A stretch of DNA of 64,000 bases from NCBI RefSeq assembly GCF_900167135.1, contig NZ_FUWZ01000006.1:434001-498000 (forward strand), written 5' to 3'. Source of the stretch: Chitinophaga eiseniae (GTDB lineage Bacteria; Bacteroidota; Bacteroidia; Chitinophagales; Chitinophagaceae). Positions 9,382 through 17,789 of the stretch are shown one piece after another. Within the stretch, counting starts at the first letter, position 1, and each line of letters opens with the position of its first letter. The notes under the pieces are model-generated. The model made no database searches and was not told the DNA's origin. It worked only from the letters and a program-made list of their open reading frames with translations. A program made the translations under genes and the position numbers.

Positions 9382-9558
9382 GACAGAACAATGAATATCA
9401 GTCATAGCAGAAGACCAGCTTTTTGTTATTGGCTATTTACCCCTTCTCCTGTGTTTTCACGTTGACAAGTTTTCCCATTATAACAACCGAAAAACCCGTT
9501 GGTACTATGTAAACATACTATCTGGTAAACCTTTATTCTTCATCCAAAACAGTAAACA

Positions 9559-11142
9559 ATGACCAAAATCGCTCCTTTCATGGTGGTGGCCCTCGCATTG
9601 GCAGTGGCAATCACCAGCTGTCAGAAACAACCCGAATCCGCTACTCTTCAGAAACTGGACAACAAAAAGTCGCAGGTGGCCGTCAATGGCGTAGCCAATG
9701 GCACCTACATGCTCAACGTTGTCTATTTCGTTCCATCCGACCTTGATACCGTTCCGGGATACCGGGAAAGGCTAAACGGGGTATTCCTCTATATGCAGCA
9801 GTTCACCACCAAATGGATGAACCAGTGGGGATACGCGGGCAGAACAATGGGCTTGCAGACAGATTCCGCCGGCCGGCTGAAGATATCGCTGGTCCGCGGG
9901 CAGCTGGGCAAAAGCAGCTACCCTTACGAAGGCGGCTCCGGTGCGGTAATGAGTGAAGTAAACGCCTATTTCGCCGCGCATCCTGCCGAGAAAAAAAGTG
10001 ATCATATCATGGTGATCATCCCCACCTACTCCTACGGCGCCAACGGAGATCCCAGCGGCGGGCCTTTCTACGGCATCGGCCGCTGGTGCTTCGCACTCGA
10101 CTACACCGGCCTGGACACCATCAACCTGGGAAAACCGGACGATAAATTCTCTACCAAATGGATCGGCGGTATGGCCCACGAAATGGGACATGGCATTAAC
10201 CTCCCGCATAATGGCGGCGCCCAGTCCCAGAATATCCAATACGGCACCACCTTGATGGGCTACGGTAACGGCACCCTCGGAAAAGCGCCTACTTATTTCT
10301 CCCCGGCAGATGTGGCCATACTGGCCAATGGCCAGGTATTCAGCCCCGTTACGCGAAGCGACTGGTACACAGATCCCGGCTGCCAGGTGACACGGGTATA
10401 TGCGGAGTACAACAGCGGTTCCGCCAGCATTATTGTTTCCGGTAAATTCTCGGCCACCAAGGCGGTGAAGGATATCGCTTATTACAACCGTAACACCGGC
10501 AACGATAATGGCGGCTATAACTCGGTCACCTTCGCCTCCAAACCGATAGGCACTGATAGCTTCCGTATCAGTATGCCGGTGAGCGACTTCAGGGACAAGG
10601 GAAATACGAACTATGAATTCACGATCCGGCTGTGCCATGAAAACGGCAGTATTACCAGTTATGTAGCTTCCTACAGCTTCGTCAATGATGTTCCCGTGGT
10701 CACCTTTGGCGATAAAGTTGTTTATGACAAAACCGGATGGACAGTTGCCGCCTTCAGTTCAGAAGAAACGGCCGCGGAAAACGGCGCCGCCGCCAATATC
10801 ATAGACGGCTCCGGCAGCAGCTTCTGGCACTCCCGGTGGTCATCGGCTGCTACCAGCTATCCGCACACCATCACTATAGACATGGGTCAGACGCTGGATG
10901 TAAACCGGTTTACCTTTAAACAACGGAACAGCAGAATGGTAAAGGATATACAGATTCTGTCCAGCAATAACAACAGTACCTGGACACCGATCGGGAATTT
11001 TACCCTGGCGGCCACCTCCAATCCGCAGCACATTGTGCTCCCCTCCACCAAAAACTTCCGTTACTTCAAACTAAATATGACAAGCTCCTATGACGGCGAA
11101 CAGTTCGCCGCCATGTGTGAAGTGGGCACCTATAAAGATTGA
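9559..11142 (+). CDS. Secreted zinc metalloprotease lipoprotein (metzincin-type motif) with C-terminal discoidin-like domain
   Basis: A 527-residue protein with a lipoprotein signal (lipobox AITSC, Cys about 21). The catalytic motif HEMGHGINLPH (about residues 206-216) fits HExxHxxGxxH-type zinc binding, with N in place of the common G. The C-terminal part (about 395-527) has the AFSSEETAAENGAA and INIIDGSxxxFWHSRW-like pattern of F5/8-type C (discoidin) carbohydrate-binding domains. It is likely anchored at the outer membrane and acts on extracellular protein or glycoprotein. It follows a SusCD pair and precursor 2, so a link to peptide capture or leader processing is possible but not shown. 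The peptidase family was not assigned. Confidence 0.8.
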   Translation: MTKIAPFMVVALALAVAITSCQKQPESATLQKLDNKKSQVAVNGVANGTYMLNVVYFVPSDLDTVPGYRERLNGVFLYMQQFTTKWMNQWGYAGRTMGLQTDSAGRLKISLVRGQLGKSSYPYEGGSGAVMSEVNAYFAAHPAEKKSDHIMVIIPTYSYGANGDPSGGPFYGIGRWCFALDYTGLDTINLGKPDDKFSTKWIGGMAHEMGHGINLPHNGGAQSQNIQYGTTLMGYGNGTLGKAPTYFSPADVAILANGQVFSPVTRSDWYTDPGCQVTRVYAEYNSGSASIIVSGKFSATKAVKDIAYYNRNTGNDNGGYNSVTFASKPIGTDSFRISMPVSDFRDKGNTNYEFTIRLCHENGSITSYVASYSFVNDVPVVTFGDKVVYDKTGWTVAAFSSEETAAENGAAANIIDGSGSSFWHSRWSSAATSYPHTITIDMGQTLDVNRFTFKQRNSRMVKDIQILSSNNNSTWTPIGNFTLAATSNPQHIVLPSTKNFRYFKLNMTSSYDGEQFAAMCEVGTYKD

Positions 11143-11163
11143 CGAAGACAGACCATCGTATAT

Positions 11164-11197
11164 AAAAATCCGGGTAAACCTACCCGGATTTTTTTTG
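11164..11197 (+). terminator. Intrinsic terminator after the metalloprotease
   Basis: A perfect stem (11164-11176 with 11181-11193, core ATCCGGGTA) with AACC loop, followed by a run of T. A textbook intrinsic terminator 20 bp after the stop codon. Confidence 0.92.
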
Positions 11198-11249
11198 ACC
11201 TGATGGTCCTCTCGGAAAAAAGTTTCAACTTAGCGGTTCATACCGGTCT

Positions 11250-12155
11250 ATGGCAAAAGCAACCGCATCACTGGAAGCCTTCTACAGGGATAAATTCGGC
11301 AGTCTGACGGAGGACTTGCAGAAAAACATCGGGCAGTTTAATGTCTTCAGGATTGAGGACAGGGTCCGGACGGGCGCCACTTCCCCTACTTTTGTGCGCA
11401 GGGATTTTTTTAAGATCATGTTGTTCCGGGGAGATAATATCTTTCACTACGGCGATCAAAGCGTTCCGGTAAGCGGCAACACGCTGCTTTTCTTCCATCC
11501 GCAGGCACCTTATACTTATGAACCGCTAAAACCCGGCACCAGCGGTTATTTCTGTGTGTTCCGGGACGAGTTTTTCAAAGAGAACCTGCGACTGGAACTG
11601 GGCAAGCTGCCGCTGTTTACAACAGGTACACCGCCGGTATTTAGCCTGGACGAAGAAAAAGCCGGAGAGGTAACGCTCATTTTTGAGAAAGTAATCCGGG
11701 AACTGGATTCCGATTACACCTATAAATATGAACTGATCAGGGCTTACATAAGCGAGCTTATCTATTTAACGATGAAGCTCCAGCCTGCCGGCAACCGGTA
11801 CGAGCATCCCGATGCCGCGTCGCGGATAACGGCCGTTTTTACCGAACTGCTGGAACGGCAGTTTCCCATTGAATCGGCGTCCCGGCGTTTTGAGCTGCGT
11901 TCTCCGAAAGTCATCGCAGACAAGCTCTCCGTCCATGTTAACTCACTCAACCGCGCCATTAAAAAAACGACCGGGCGCACTACCACTGATCTTATCTTCG
12001 AACGGCTAACGGCGGAGGCCAAAGCGCTGCTGAAACATACTACCTGGAACATTGCCGAGATCAGTTATGTGCTGGGATTCGAAGACCAGGCGCATTTCAA
12101 CAACTTTTTCAGGAAACAGACCACTATGAGCCCTTCGGATTTCCGGCAGGTTTGA
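11250..12155 (+). CDS. AraC-family transcriptional regulator
   Basis: A 301-residue protein with an N-terminal cupin-like sensing region (SGNTLLFFHPQAPYTYEPL near 75-95) and a C-terminal double helix-turn-helix (about 200-300) ending with the AraC signature WNIAEISYVLGFEDQAHFNNFFRK and PSDFRQV. Its 3' end lies 73 bp before the SDR gene on the same strand, so it probably controls that oxidoreductase. The effector is unknown. Confidence 0.92.
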   Translation: MAKATASLEAFYRDKFGSLTEDLQKNIGQFNVFRIEDRVRTGATSPTFVRRDFFKIMLFRGDNIFHYGDQSVPVSGNTLLFFHPQAPYTYEPLKPGTSGYFCVFRDEFFKENLRLELGKLPLFTTGTPPVFSLDEEKAGEVTLIFEKVIRELDSDYTYKYELIRAYISELIYLTMKLQPAGNRYEHPDAASRITAVFTELLERQFPIESASRRFELRSPKVIADKLSVHVNSLNRAIKKTTGRTTTDLIFERLTAEAKALLKHTTWNIAEISYVLGFEDQAHFNNFFRKQTTMSPSDFRQV

Positions 12156-12160
12156 ATTTG

Positions 12161-12186
12161 ACAAATATTGGTTTGTATACGACAAA
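12161..12186 (+). promoter_or_regulatory. Candidate operator between the AraC and SDR genes
   Basis: The segment holds ACAAA, TTTGT and ACAAA in succession, giving two overlapping inverted repeats (12161-12176 and 12172-12186). It lies just upstream of the -7 box at 12207, a plausible binding site for the adjacent AraC regulator. This is inference from symmetry and position only. Confidence 0.35.
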
Positions 12187-12206
12187 GAGGCTATCCGGCA
12201 GCGGGG

Positions 12207-12214
12207 TAATTTTG
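12207..12214 (+). promoter_or_regulatory. -7 box (TAATTTTG) of the SDR gene
   Basis: An exact match to TAnnTTTG, 15 bp before the SDR start codon, implying a very short leader. No -33 TTG lies 19-21 bp upstream, which would fit an activator-dependent promoter. Confidence 0.5.
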
Positions 12215-12228
12215 CTTAAAAAAAGAGC

Positions 12229-13062
12229 ATGAACCAAACAAAAATCTGGTATATCACCGGCGCATCCAAAGGAATGGGATTGTCCCTCGTAAAAGAATTA
12301 CTGGCCAAAGGTCAACGTGTGGCCGCTACCTCGCGGACACTGAGCGCATTTGAAGGATTCAAGGGAAACGATAATTTCCTGCCACTGGAAACGGACCTGA
12401 AAAGCGAGCTGTCCGTTACCGCCTCTATAAAACAAACCGTTGAAAAATTCGGCCGGTTGGACGTTGTCATCAATAATGCAGGTTATGGATTAGGAGGCGC
12501 ATTGGAAGAACTCACCGCCGGGGAGATCAATGAAAATTTCGAAATTAATTTCTTCGCTGTGGTACGGGTAATACAGCAGGCCTTACCGTATATGAGGCAA
12601 CAGCGGTCGGGGCATATCATCAATATCTCTTCCATCGCTGGTTTTGCGCCCGGTGTGGGCTGGACGGTATACTGCGCCGCCAAATTCGCTGTCAGCGGTC
12701 TTAGTGCTGCGCTGACCAACGATCTGAAGCCTTTGGGCATTCATGTCACCAATGTGATGCCTGGTGCGTTCCGGACCCATTTCGTCAAAGCAGATTCCAT
12801 CGCCTTTGGCCGCCAAATGATAACCGATTACGCCCATTTGCGGGCGTCGCATGAAAAGATGAACAGTATGGACGGCGCCCAATTGGGAGATCCGGATAAG
12901 ATGGGAGACATCTTCCTGAGACTAACATCCAGTCCGAACCCTGCTACGGACCTTTTTCTGGGCAGTGATGCCTTCCATCGTGCCACGGCCAGGATAGCGC
13001 AGTTGCAGGAACAGCTGAGCGAATGGAAAGCCGATTCTTTCTATACTGATTTCACCGCTTAA
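12229..13062 (+). CDS. SDR-family NAD(P)-dependent oxidoreductase
   Basis: A 277-residue short-chain dehydrogenase. The glycine-rich cofactor motif is TGASKGMG near residue 10, the NNAG motif is in VVINNAGYG near 82-90, and the catalytic Ser and YxxxK are in NISSIAG and YCAAKFA (about 140-160). The Asp/Arg pattern after the second strand (ATSRTL) suggests NADP preference. It is preceded by an AraC regulator that probably controls it. Physiological substrate unknown. Confidence 0.93.
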   Translation: MNQTKIWYITGASKGMGLSLVKELLAKGQRVAATSRTLSAFEGFKGNDNFLPLETDLKSELSVTASIKQTVEKFGRLDVVINNAGYGLGGALEELTAGEINENFEINFFAVVRVIQQALPYMRQQRSGHIINISSIAGFAPGVGWTVYCAAKFAVSGLSAALTNDLKPLGIHVTNVMPGAFRTHFVKADSIAFGRQMITDYAHLRASHEKMNSMDGAQLGDPDKMGDIFLRLTSSPNPATDLFLGSDAFHRATARIAQLQEQLSEWKADSFYTDFTA

Positions 13063-13347
13063 ACCCGTTAAGCGCCCAGGCATCCGGGATATACCAGCTA
13101 TTCTCCATAAAAAAAATGACTGCAGCAGAAGCGCCAGTGGCAAAGATTTTCTTTATAATACTTCTGTCTTGTTTCAGAAAGATTGCTTATCTTAATTATC
13201 TCAGAAAAATAACCCGTATCAATAACCCACTATGCCCTCATCACCTTCCAACATACAAAATCATCACCAGCTTCTTGCGCTGAACATCCACCCCATGGCG
13301 CCACTCCACGTAAAAGACAGGGGAGGTCTGTACAAAAAATCAATGTT

Positions 13348-13524
13348 ATGAAAAAGAAAAACATCGATCTGAAGAAAAAACTGATCCTGAAGAAAGAGGC
13401 GGTAACCACCCTCACTTCCTTTCAGCAGGCACTTTTAGCCGGTGGCGCTGCACGGGCTACCCGCACCCTTGAATGCGAAACCCGGCCTATTACCGGAAGA
13501 CCTGTATGCTACCTCTGCCCTTGA
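13348..13524 (+). CDS. Class I lanthipeptide-type precursor peptide 3
   Basis: A 58-residue peptide read directly from the sequence: leader MKKKNIDLKKKLILKKEAVT, a GG site in LLAGG (about 29-33), and a core ARATRTLECETRPITGRP followed by VCYLCP with three Cys and several Thr. It is close to the size and leader of precursors 1, 2 and 4 and lies 58 bp upstream of precursor 4, so the two are probably co-transcribed. The 285-bp region upstream holds no other supported gene. Confidence 0.72.
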   Translation: MKKKNIDLKKKLILKKEAVTTLTSFQQALLAGGAARATRTLECETRPITGRPVCYLCP

Positions 13525-13582
13525 TCGCCGAGGAACAACAACTGGGATTGTCCCGCATTGTTACACACATCAAACCCGTAAA

Positions 13583-13768
13583 ATGAAAAAGAAAAAACTG
13601 TCTTTAAGCAAGAAATTGATTCTTCAACGGGAGATTATCGCTCCTCTGAACAATCAGGCACAGTCTCAGTTAAACGGAGGAGGCCCCAGAACTACCTGGG
13701 GATGCCCTACCTGGTTGCCTAATGCAGGTTGCTACACTGAAACAAACCCGCAAATTCTTTGCAATTAA
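13583..13768 (+). CDS. Class I lanthipeptide-type precursor peptide 4
   Basis: A 61-residue peptide with leader MKKKKLSLSKKLILQREIIA, LNGGG around residues 31-35, and a core GPRTTWGCPTWLPNAGCYTE ending LCN, with three Cys and several Thr. The start at 13583 is chosen over the longer frame from 13442, which would overlap precursor 3 and lacks the family leader at its N-terminus. It forms a tandem pair with precursor 3. Confidence 0.75.
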   Translation: MKKKKLSLSKKLILQREIIAPLNNQAQSQLNGGGPRTTWGCPTWLPNAGCYTETNPQILCN

Positions 13769-13810
13769 TCCCGGCGCACTGCCGGATTAATGCAGTGAAT
13801 CGCTAATGCC

Positions 13811-13846
13811 AGACGGCCTGCCGCGTAAGCTGGCAGGCCGTCTTTC
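13811..13846 (+). terminator. Terminator after the tandem precursor pair
   Basis: A perfect 12-bp GC-rich stem (13811-13822 with 13832-13843) with a 9-nt loop. The downstream T content is modest. A second, bulged hairpin overlaps the precursor 4 stop codon (about 13765-13790). Confidence 0.7.
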
Positions 13847-13894
13847 CAATACTTTTATCCCGCATTATTTGATTACAGCACAGGCGTTGGTATA

Positions 13895-14932
13895 TTATCT
13901 GAAAATAAATCCTTCCTTAAAGGGGTCTTCCGGATCGAAGTAAAAGGTATGGCGCCCGGTAACAAAAGCTGTTCCACTCACTTCCGGCACCACAGCGTTA
14001 TGTTGTCCCAAGCGCGTCAGTTCTCTCACCGTTACTCCCATCGTGCTGCCGGTAATACTTTCGATAATAATCGTTTCATGCTGCTTTAATGTTCCTTTGG
14101 CGTAATGCAGCGCTGCCCTTGCGCTGACGCCGGACCCTGTTGCAGAGCGGTCTACCTCTCCCTCTGCAAAGATGCACACATTACGGCTGTGATGTCCCTT
14201 CCCGCGGGCTCCCCCTGTAAAAATAGTTCCATATAGAAAGCTCAGGTCCTCTTCAAAAGGATGCCTGATCGTGAAGTTATTCATCACTGCATGCTTAATG
14301 CGGCGGCCGTAATCGATAAGCTGGTTATAGTGTGCCCCGTCCAAATCAAGTTGCAGGTGCGCTGCCTCCACGAATGCATAAAAAGCGCCGCCATAGGCCA
14401 CATCAAATTTCACACGCCCCATACCGGGCACTGTTATTTCCTGGTCTGCCAAATATAAAAACGACGGTACATTACGAAAAGATACATCGCCTACTTTACC
14501 ATCTTTTACTGTGGCGCGGGCATAGATTTTACCCGCCGGCACATTGAAAACCAGCTCAGGATGGTCCCCTTCCTTTCTGACAATACCGGTTTCCAACACC
14601 AGCCTTGTCAAAGCAATGACCGCATGTCCGCACATGGTGCTGTAACCTTCGTTGTGCAGAAAAAAAACGTCCAGGTCTGCATCTGAAGAAGGCGAGATAA
14701 CGGCGCCGTACATGTCTGCATGGCCACGGGGCTCCCACATGATACCGGTACGGATAAAATCGAGGCGCTCTTTGAAGTACCGTCTTTTTTCAAGCACGGT
14801 GCCGCCTTCCACAGCCGGCAACCCGGAAATGAAAACACGCAGCGGTTCGCCACCGGTATGCATATCGATCGTTTCTATCTTTAACCACCCGGCGGGTACG
14901 TCCAGGGAAAAGTTATTCAGCAGTGTTTGCAT
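13895..14932 (-). CDS. Trans-3-hydroxy-L-proline dehydratase (proline racemase superfamily)
   Basis: A 345-residue member of the proline racemase fold. The first catalytic Cys is present in MCGHA (Cys101). The second catalytic position, Cys in proline racemases and 4-hydroxyproline epimerases, is Thr265 in DRSATGSGVSAR. The Cys/Thr pair is the hallmark of trans-3-hydroxy-L-proline dehydratases, which form delta1-pyrroline-2-carboxylate. The gene 40 bp upstream in the same operon encodes the matching reductase-type enzyme, which strongly supports the call. The start at 14932 (MQTLLNNF) is preferred over the open frame to 15106, whose extra N-terminus overlaps the upstream gene and is not family-like. 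Confidence 0.85.
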   Translation of the reverse strand: MQTLLNNFSLDVPAGWLKIETIDMHTGGEPLRVFISGLPAVEGGTVLEKRRYFKERLDFIRTGIMWEPRGHADMYGAVISPSSDADLDVFFLHNEGYSTMCGHAVIALTRLVLETGIVRKEGDHPELVFNVPAGKIYARATVKDGKVGDVSFRNVPSFLYLADQEITVPGMGRVKFDVAYGGAFYAFVEAAHLQLDLDGAHYNQLIDYGRRIKHAVMNNFTIRHPFEEDLSFLYGTIFTGGARGKGHHSRNVCIFAEGEVDRSATGSGVSARAALHYAKGTLKQHETIIIESITGSTMGVTVRELTRLGQHNAVVPEVSGTAFVTGRHTFYFDPEDPFKEGFIFR

Positions 14933-14972
14933 TTTATACGGAAATAAATGATGGAGAAACGTTGTTGATGGT

Positions 14973-15935
14973 TTAAAAAGAAACATCCATACCGACACGA
15001 CCTGCTTTGGCCTTTTCATACAGCGCTTTTGCCATAAACAAATCAAAAAGCGCCATGCCGGCGGACTTGTAGGCTGTTGTACCGTGTACATCCACTTTCT
15101 CTTCACCGGTTAAAAGTTTCCCGATGGTAAACACCTCCTTCTCCTGTAGGAGTCCCTTTCTGAGCGGATTAATAATATCGCCGGTTTCTGTTTTGGCAAA
15201 TACCGAATCAATGGCCAGCTTCCCGGATAGCCGGAAAACCTGGTCGGGCAACTCCTGCATATCAGGTTTGTAAGAACCTATACTAATGAAATGTTTGTTT
15301 TCCAGCAGACGCGCATCATCCGGCAATACCGGCGTGGCAGAGCGGCTGGCAGCGATAATGACGCTCGCCTGTTGCAGGACCGTCTCCGCATTCTCACAGG
15401 GCATCACTGCTACCGATGGGAACTGCGCATGAAGCGCCGTACGAAATGCTTCCATACCTGCTGCTGATCGCTGCAGGCAATAAATTTTCGTTACCGGGCG
15501 CACCGCACAGGCGAAGATAGCCTGCTGTATCCCTTGTACTCCGCAACCGATTAGTCCGACCGCATCAATGTCAGGCGGCGTCATATACCTGACCCCTATG
15601 GCTCCCAGTGCGCCTGTACGCAACGCCGTCAACTTAGCGGCATTCATGATGGCCAGCGGGAAACCGGTTTGCGCGTCATTGAGCAGCATGGCGCCATTGG
15701 TGACCGCCAGCTGTTCCTGACGGTTTCCCGGCATTACTGCGACCAGCTTCGTACCAAAATAATCACTGGAAAAAGAGGGCATAGCAAGAAGCGTATTCTC
15801 TCCCCAGTCAATGTGCATACGTTTGGGCACCAGGCAGCTATTTTGTTCATTGGCGACCAGCGCCGCCTCTACAGTTGCCAGCACTTCATTCAGTGACAGA
15901 AGGCCCGCAATATCGTTATCGTTTAATACCAGCAT
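14973..15935 (-). CDS. Ornithine cyclodeaminase/mu-crystallin family; probable delta1-pyrroline-2-carboxylate reductase
   Basis: A 320-residue protein with the family's Rossmann motif (VGLIGCGVQGIQQ near residues 123-135) and the KRMHIDWGEN and KLTALRTGALGAI regions used for substrate and cofactor binding. The start at 15935 has a GGGGGAT ribosome-binding site; the longer frame to 16001 lacks family-like sequence. It is the first gene of a two-gene operon with trans-3-hydroxyproline dehydratase. Reduction of pyrroline-2-carboxylate to L-proline would complete the pathway, so this role is more likely than ornithine cyclodeaminase. Confidence 0.82.
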   Translation of the reverse strand: MLVLNDNDIAGLLSLNEVLATVEAALVANEQNSCLVPKRMHIDWGENTLLAMPSFSSDYFGTKLVAVMPGNRQEQLAVTNGAMLLNDAQTGFPLAIMNAAKLTALRTGALGAIGVRYMTPPDIDAVGLIGCGVQGIQQAIFACAVRPVTKIYCLQRSAAGMEAFRTALHAQFPSVAVMPCENAETVLQQASVIIAASRSATPVLPDDARLLENKHFISIGSYKPDMQELPDQVFRLSGKLAIDSVFAKTETGDIINPLRKGLLQEKEVFTIGKLLTGEEKVDVHGTTAYKSAGMALFDLFMAKALYEKAKAGRVGMDVSF

Positions 15936-16061
15936 GACAGATATCCCCCAATTAAAATCCGGCAACAAGGTATTACTTATTGATATTGTCCACCCCACCA
16001 ATGTTAACCGCTTCTTTACCGGAATTAACCACGCCTCCTTTTAGTTGTCCATCGTTTACCT

Positions 16062-16125
16062 ACAGCATTCTCCCCGCAGTAGTTGTCCTTATTTTCATTA
16101 TTCACCTTAAAAACCTGTATTACAC
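16062..16125 (+). promoter_or_regulatory. Conserved upstream region, copy 1
   Basis: This ~64-bp stretch aligns by eye, with small indels, to the region upstream of the paralogous gene at 25156. Shared blocks include GCATTC, CCCGC, TATTC and CTGTAT before CACATGAA. It probably carries the promoter and leader of the small secreted protein gene. Confidence 0.55.
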
Positions 16126-16560
16126 ATGAAAAAAATCCTGCTGTTTGTAGCCCTTGTTGCGGTAGGCATCACCGTCACCACCCGGTCCACGTCCGGTACC
16201 CAGGGAGACAAGTCCATCCCGCAAAACGTTGTCAACGCCCATGAGGCTAAGTTACTCTCCACTTACTATCCCAGTAAATGGAAAGGTGTGGCCATTGAGC
16301 CGGCAGACGCCGACTTTATGTATGCCTATACGTACCTGATTAATTATGCGAGTAGTACAGCCACATTGATGAGCGGCCCTACCTATGCCATGTTCGCACT
16401 CACTTCCTCCTGCAGGAGCGAATGGTTGAGTTCCAAAATCGACCCTGCCTGCACCTCCGGCTGCAGAACATGGTCTTACTACTACAGCCCGGCGCCTTCC
16501 TTCACCTCCAATGTTAATTACCTGGCAGTAGGCTGCCCCGGTGTAATCGATTTGCAGTAA
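16126..16560 (+). CDS. Small secreted protein of unknown function (paralogue of 25156)
   Basis: A 144-residue protein with an N-terminal hydrophobic segment MKKILLFVALVAVGITVTT, then TSGTQGDKSIPQNVV, a Tyr-rich region with YYPSKWKGVAIEPADADFMY, and a Cys-containing C-terminal part (CRSEW, CTSGC, VGCPG; four Cys). I do not recognise the family. A shorter paralogue sits at 25156 with conserved upstream DNA, and the two flank the sigma/FecR/SusCD/TlpA locus. Secretion or periplasmic location is inferred from the signal-like N-terminus. Confidence 0.7.
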   Translation: MKKILLFVALVAVGITVTTRSTSGTQGDKSIPQNVVNAHEAKLLSTYYPSKWKGVAIEPADADFMYAYTYLINYASSTATLMSGPTYAMFALTSSCRSEWLSSKIDPACTSGCRTWSYYYSPAPSFTSNVNYLAVGCPGVIDLQ

Positions 16561-16622
16561 TAAGAACGGCCTGTCGTTACGGCCGGTCGTCTCCCTGACC
16601 GCAACGATCTGAAGTTTTACCC

Positions 16623-16654
16623 AAAAATAAAACCCCGCGGCCAGCGCGGGGTTT
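16623..16654 (-). terminator. Terminator of the sigma/SusCD/TlpA locus
   Basis: A perfect 10-bp GC-rich stem (16630-16639 with 16645-16654). Read on the minus strand, it is followed by a T-rich tract, directly after the TlpA-like gene's stop. Confidence 0.85.
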
Positions 16655-16659
16655 GTTAG

Positions 16660-17781
16660 TTATTTTCCAAACAGTTCTTTTAGCTTTTTTTCTATCTCTC
16701 CGTTTCCTTCTTCACCCATACCAACTTGTTTCATCAGTATCTTTCCCTCGGGGCTGATCAGGTAAGCGGTGGGAACGGCGTTTACCGCAAAGCTGTTCAC
16801 AGATACCTTTTTAGTATCCAGTACCTGTGGCCACGGCAACTCCTGCTTTTTCAGTTCGTTGAGCCAGGCAGACTTGTCCTGGTCTATGGAGATACCTAAA
16901 ATCTCGAACTTATCGCCGCGATACTGCTGGTACAACTCCTTCATGTAGGGAAAGGAAGCTTTGCAAGGCCCGCACCAGCTCGCCCAGAAGTCGATCAGCA
17001 CGTATTTACCCCGGAAGCTACTGAAGCTAACGGATTTATCTTCCGGCGAATTCAGGATGAAATCCGTGACTTCAACACCTGCGACCGCACGTTTTATACC
17101 GGTCAACCGGCCTGCCACTTCTTTTGCCGGACCAGTAGCTTTCTGCGCAGGAGCTAGTTTGTTGTAAAGCCTTTCAAGATCTTCCGGCGGAAGGATCGCC
17201 TGATAACGGCCAAGGATAAACGCACCGGCGTAAGCATCTGCATTTGTCTCCACGAAATCACCAATATACGGGATCAGGCGCTGTTGTATCAGTTGCAGGT
17301 ATGTCTTGTTTAAAGTTGAATCGTTTTTGGGTTTGTCCGCGAAACGCTCGTTGACCGCAGCCCTGATATCTGTCCTTAACTTCTCCCTTCCTTCCTCAAA
17401 CTCCTGAAAAGCGGCAGCAGAGCGGCTTCCGCGAATGGGAGCGGCGCGAAGCCCCTGGGTCACATCTGCCAGGTCGATATAAATAGTACCCGGCCCATCA
17501 ACAACAACCGGAAACGCCGGTGGCCCGGACCTCATTTTGGTATCATATTCTGAGTAGAGATAAGGGACGGCATCTTTTACCCACGGAATACGTATGGTGA
17601 AACGGCCATCCTGTATTTCAACAGAATCTTCTTTGATACCGTCTCCAAATACATATACTTTATGGTATCCTTTCAGGTCTCCTTTCACGGTGCCTTTGAT
17701 CACAATCTTTGACTGGGCCTTTGTTGTAGCAGCAATGCCCACTGTCATTAATACCAGTAATAACTTTCGCATATTCATCAA
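16660..17781 (-). CDS. TlpA-like thiol:disulfide oxidoreductase with DUF4369-type N-terminus
   Basis: A 373-residue protein with a signal peptide (about 1-22), an N-terminal DUF4369-like beta domain (KGTVKGDLKGYHKVYVFGDG), a helical middle, and a C-terminal thioredoxin-like domain (about 235-373) with active site FWASWCGPCK and a cis-Pro region NAVPTAYLI. Such proteins reduce or shuffle disulfides in the periplasm. It is the last gene of the locus, 8 bp after SusD, and may process the imported ligand's disulfides (inference). Confidence 0.92.
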   Translation of the reverse strand: MMNMRKLLLVLMTVGIAATTKAQSKIVIKGTVKGDLKGYHKVYVFGDGIKEDSVEIQDGRFTIRIPWVKDAVPYLYSEYDTKMRSGPPAFPVVVDGPGTIYIDLADVTQGLRAAPIRGSRSAAAFQEFEEGREKLRTDIRAAVNERFADKPKNDSTLNKTYLQLIQQRLIPYIGDFVETNADAYAGAFILGRYQAILPPEDLERLYNKLAPAQKATGPAKEVAGRLTGIKRAVAGVEVTDFILNSPEDKSVSFSSFRGKYVLIDFWASWCGPCKASFPYMKELYQQYRGDKFEILGISIDQDKSAWLNELKKQELPWPQVLDTKKVSVNSFAVNAVPTAYLISPEGKILMKQVGMGEEGNGEIEKKLKELFGK

Positions 17782-17789
17782 TTAATCGG

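Noticed and set aside
9772..10638. 288-residue minus-strand open frame inside the metalloprotease gene
   Set aside because: It is a mirror of the GC-rich coding strand. The plus-strand frame has a signal peptide and catalytic motif; this one has neither. The same holds for long antisense frames at 1237-1932, 6533-7165 and 37420-38256.
13442..13582. GTG-started extension of precursor 4
   Set aside because: It overlaps precursor 3 in another frame, and the family leader begins exactly at the Met at 13583.
14933..15106. N-terminal extension of the hydroxyproline dehydratase frame
   Set aside because: It overlaps the upstream reductase gene and its sequence does not resemble the family; the start at 14932 gives the normal length.
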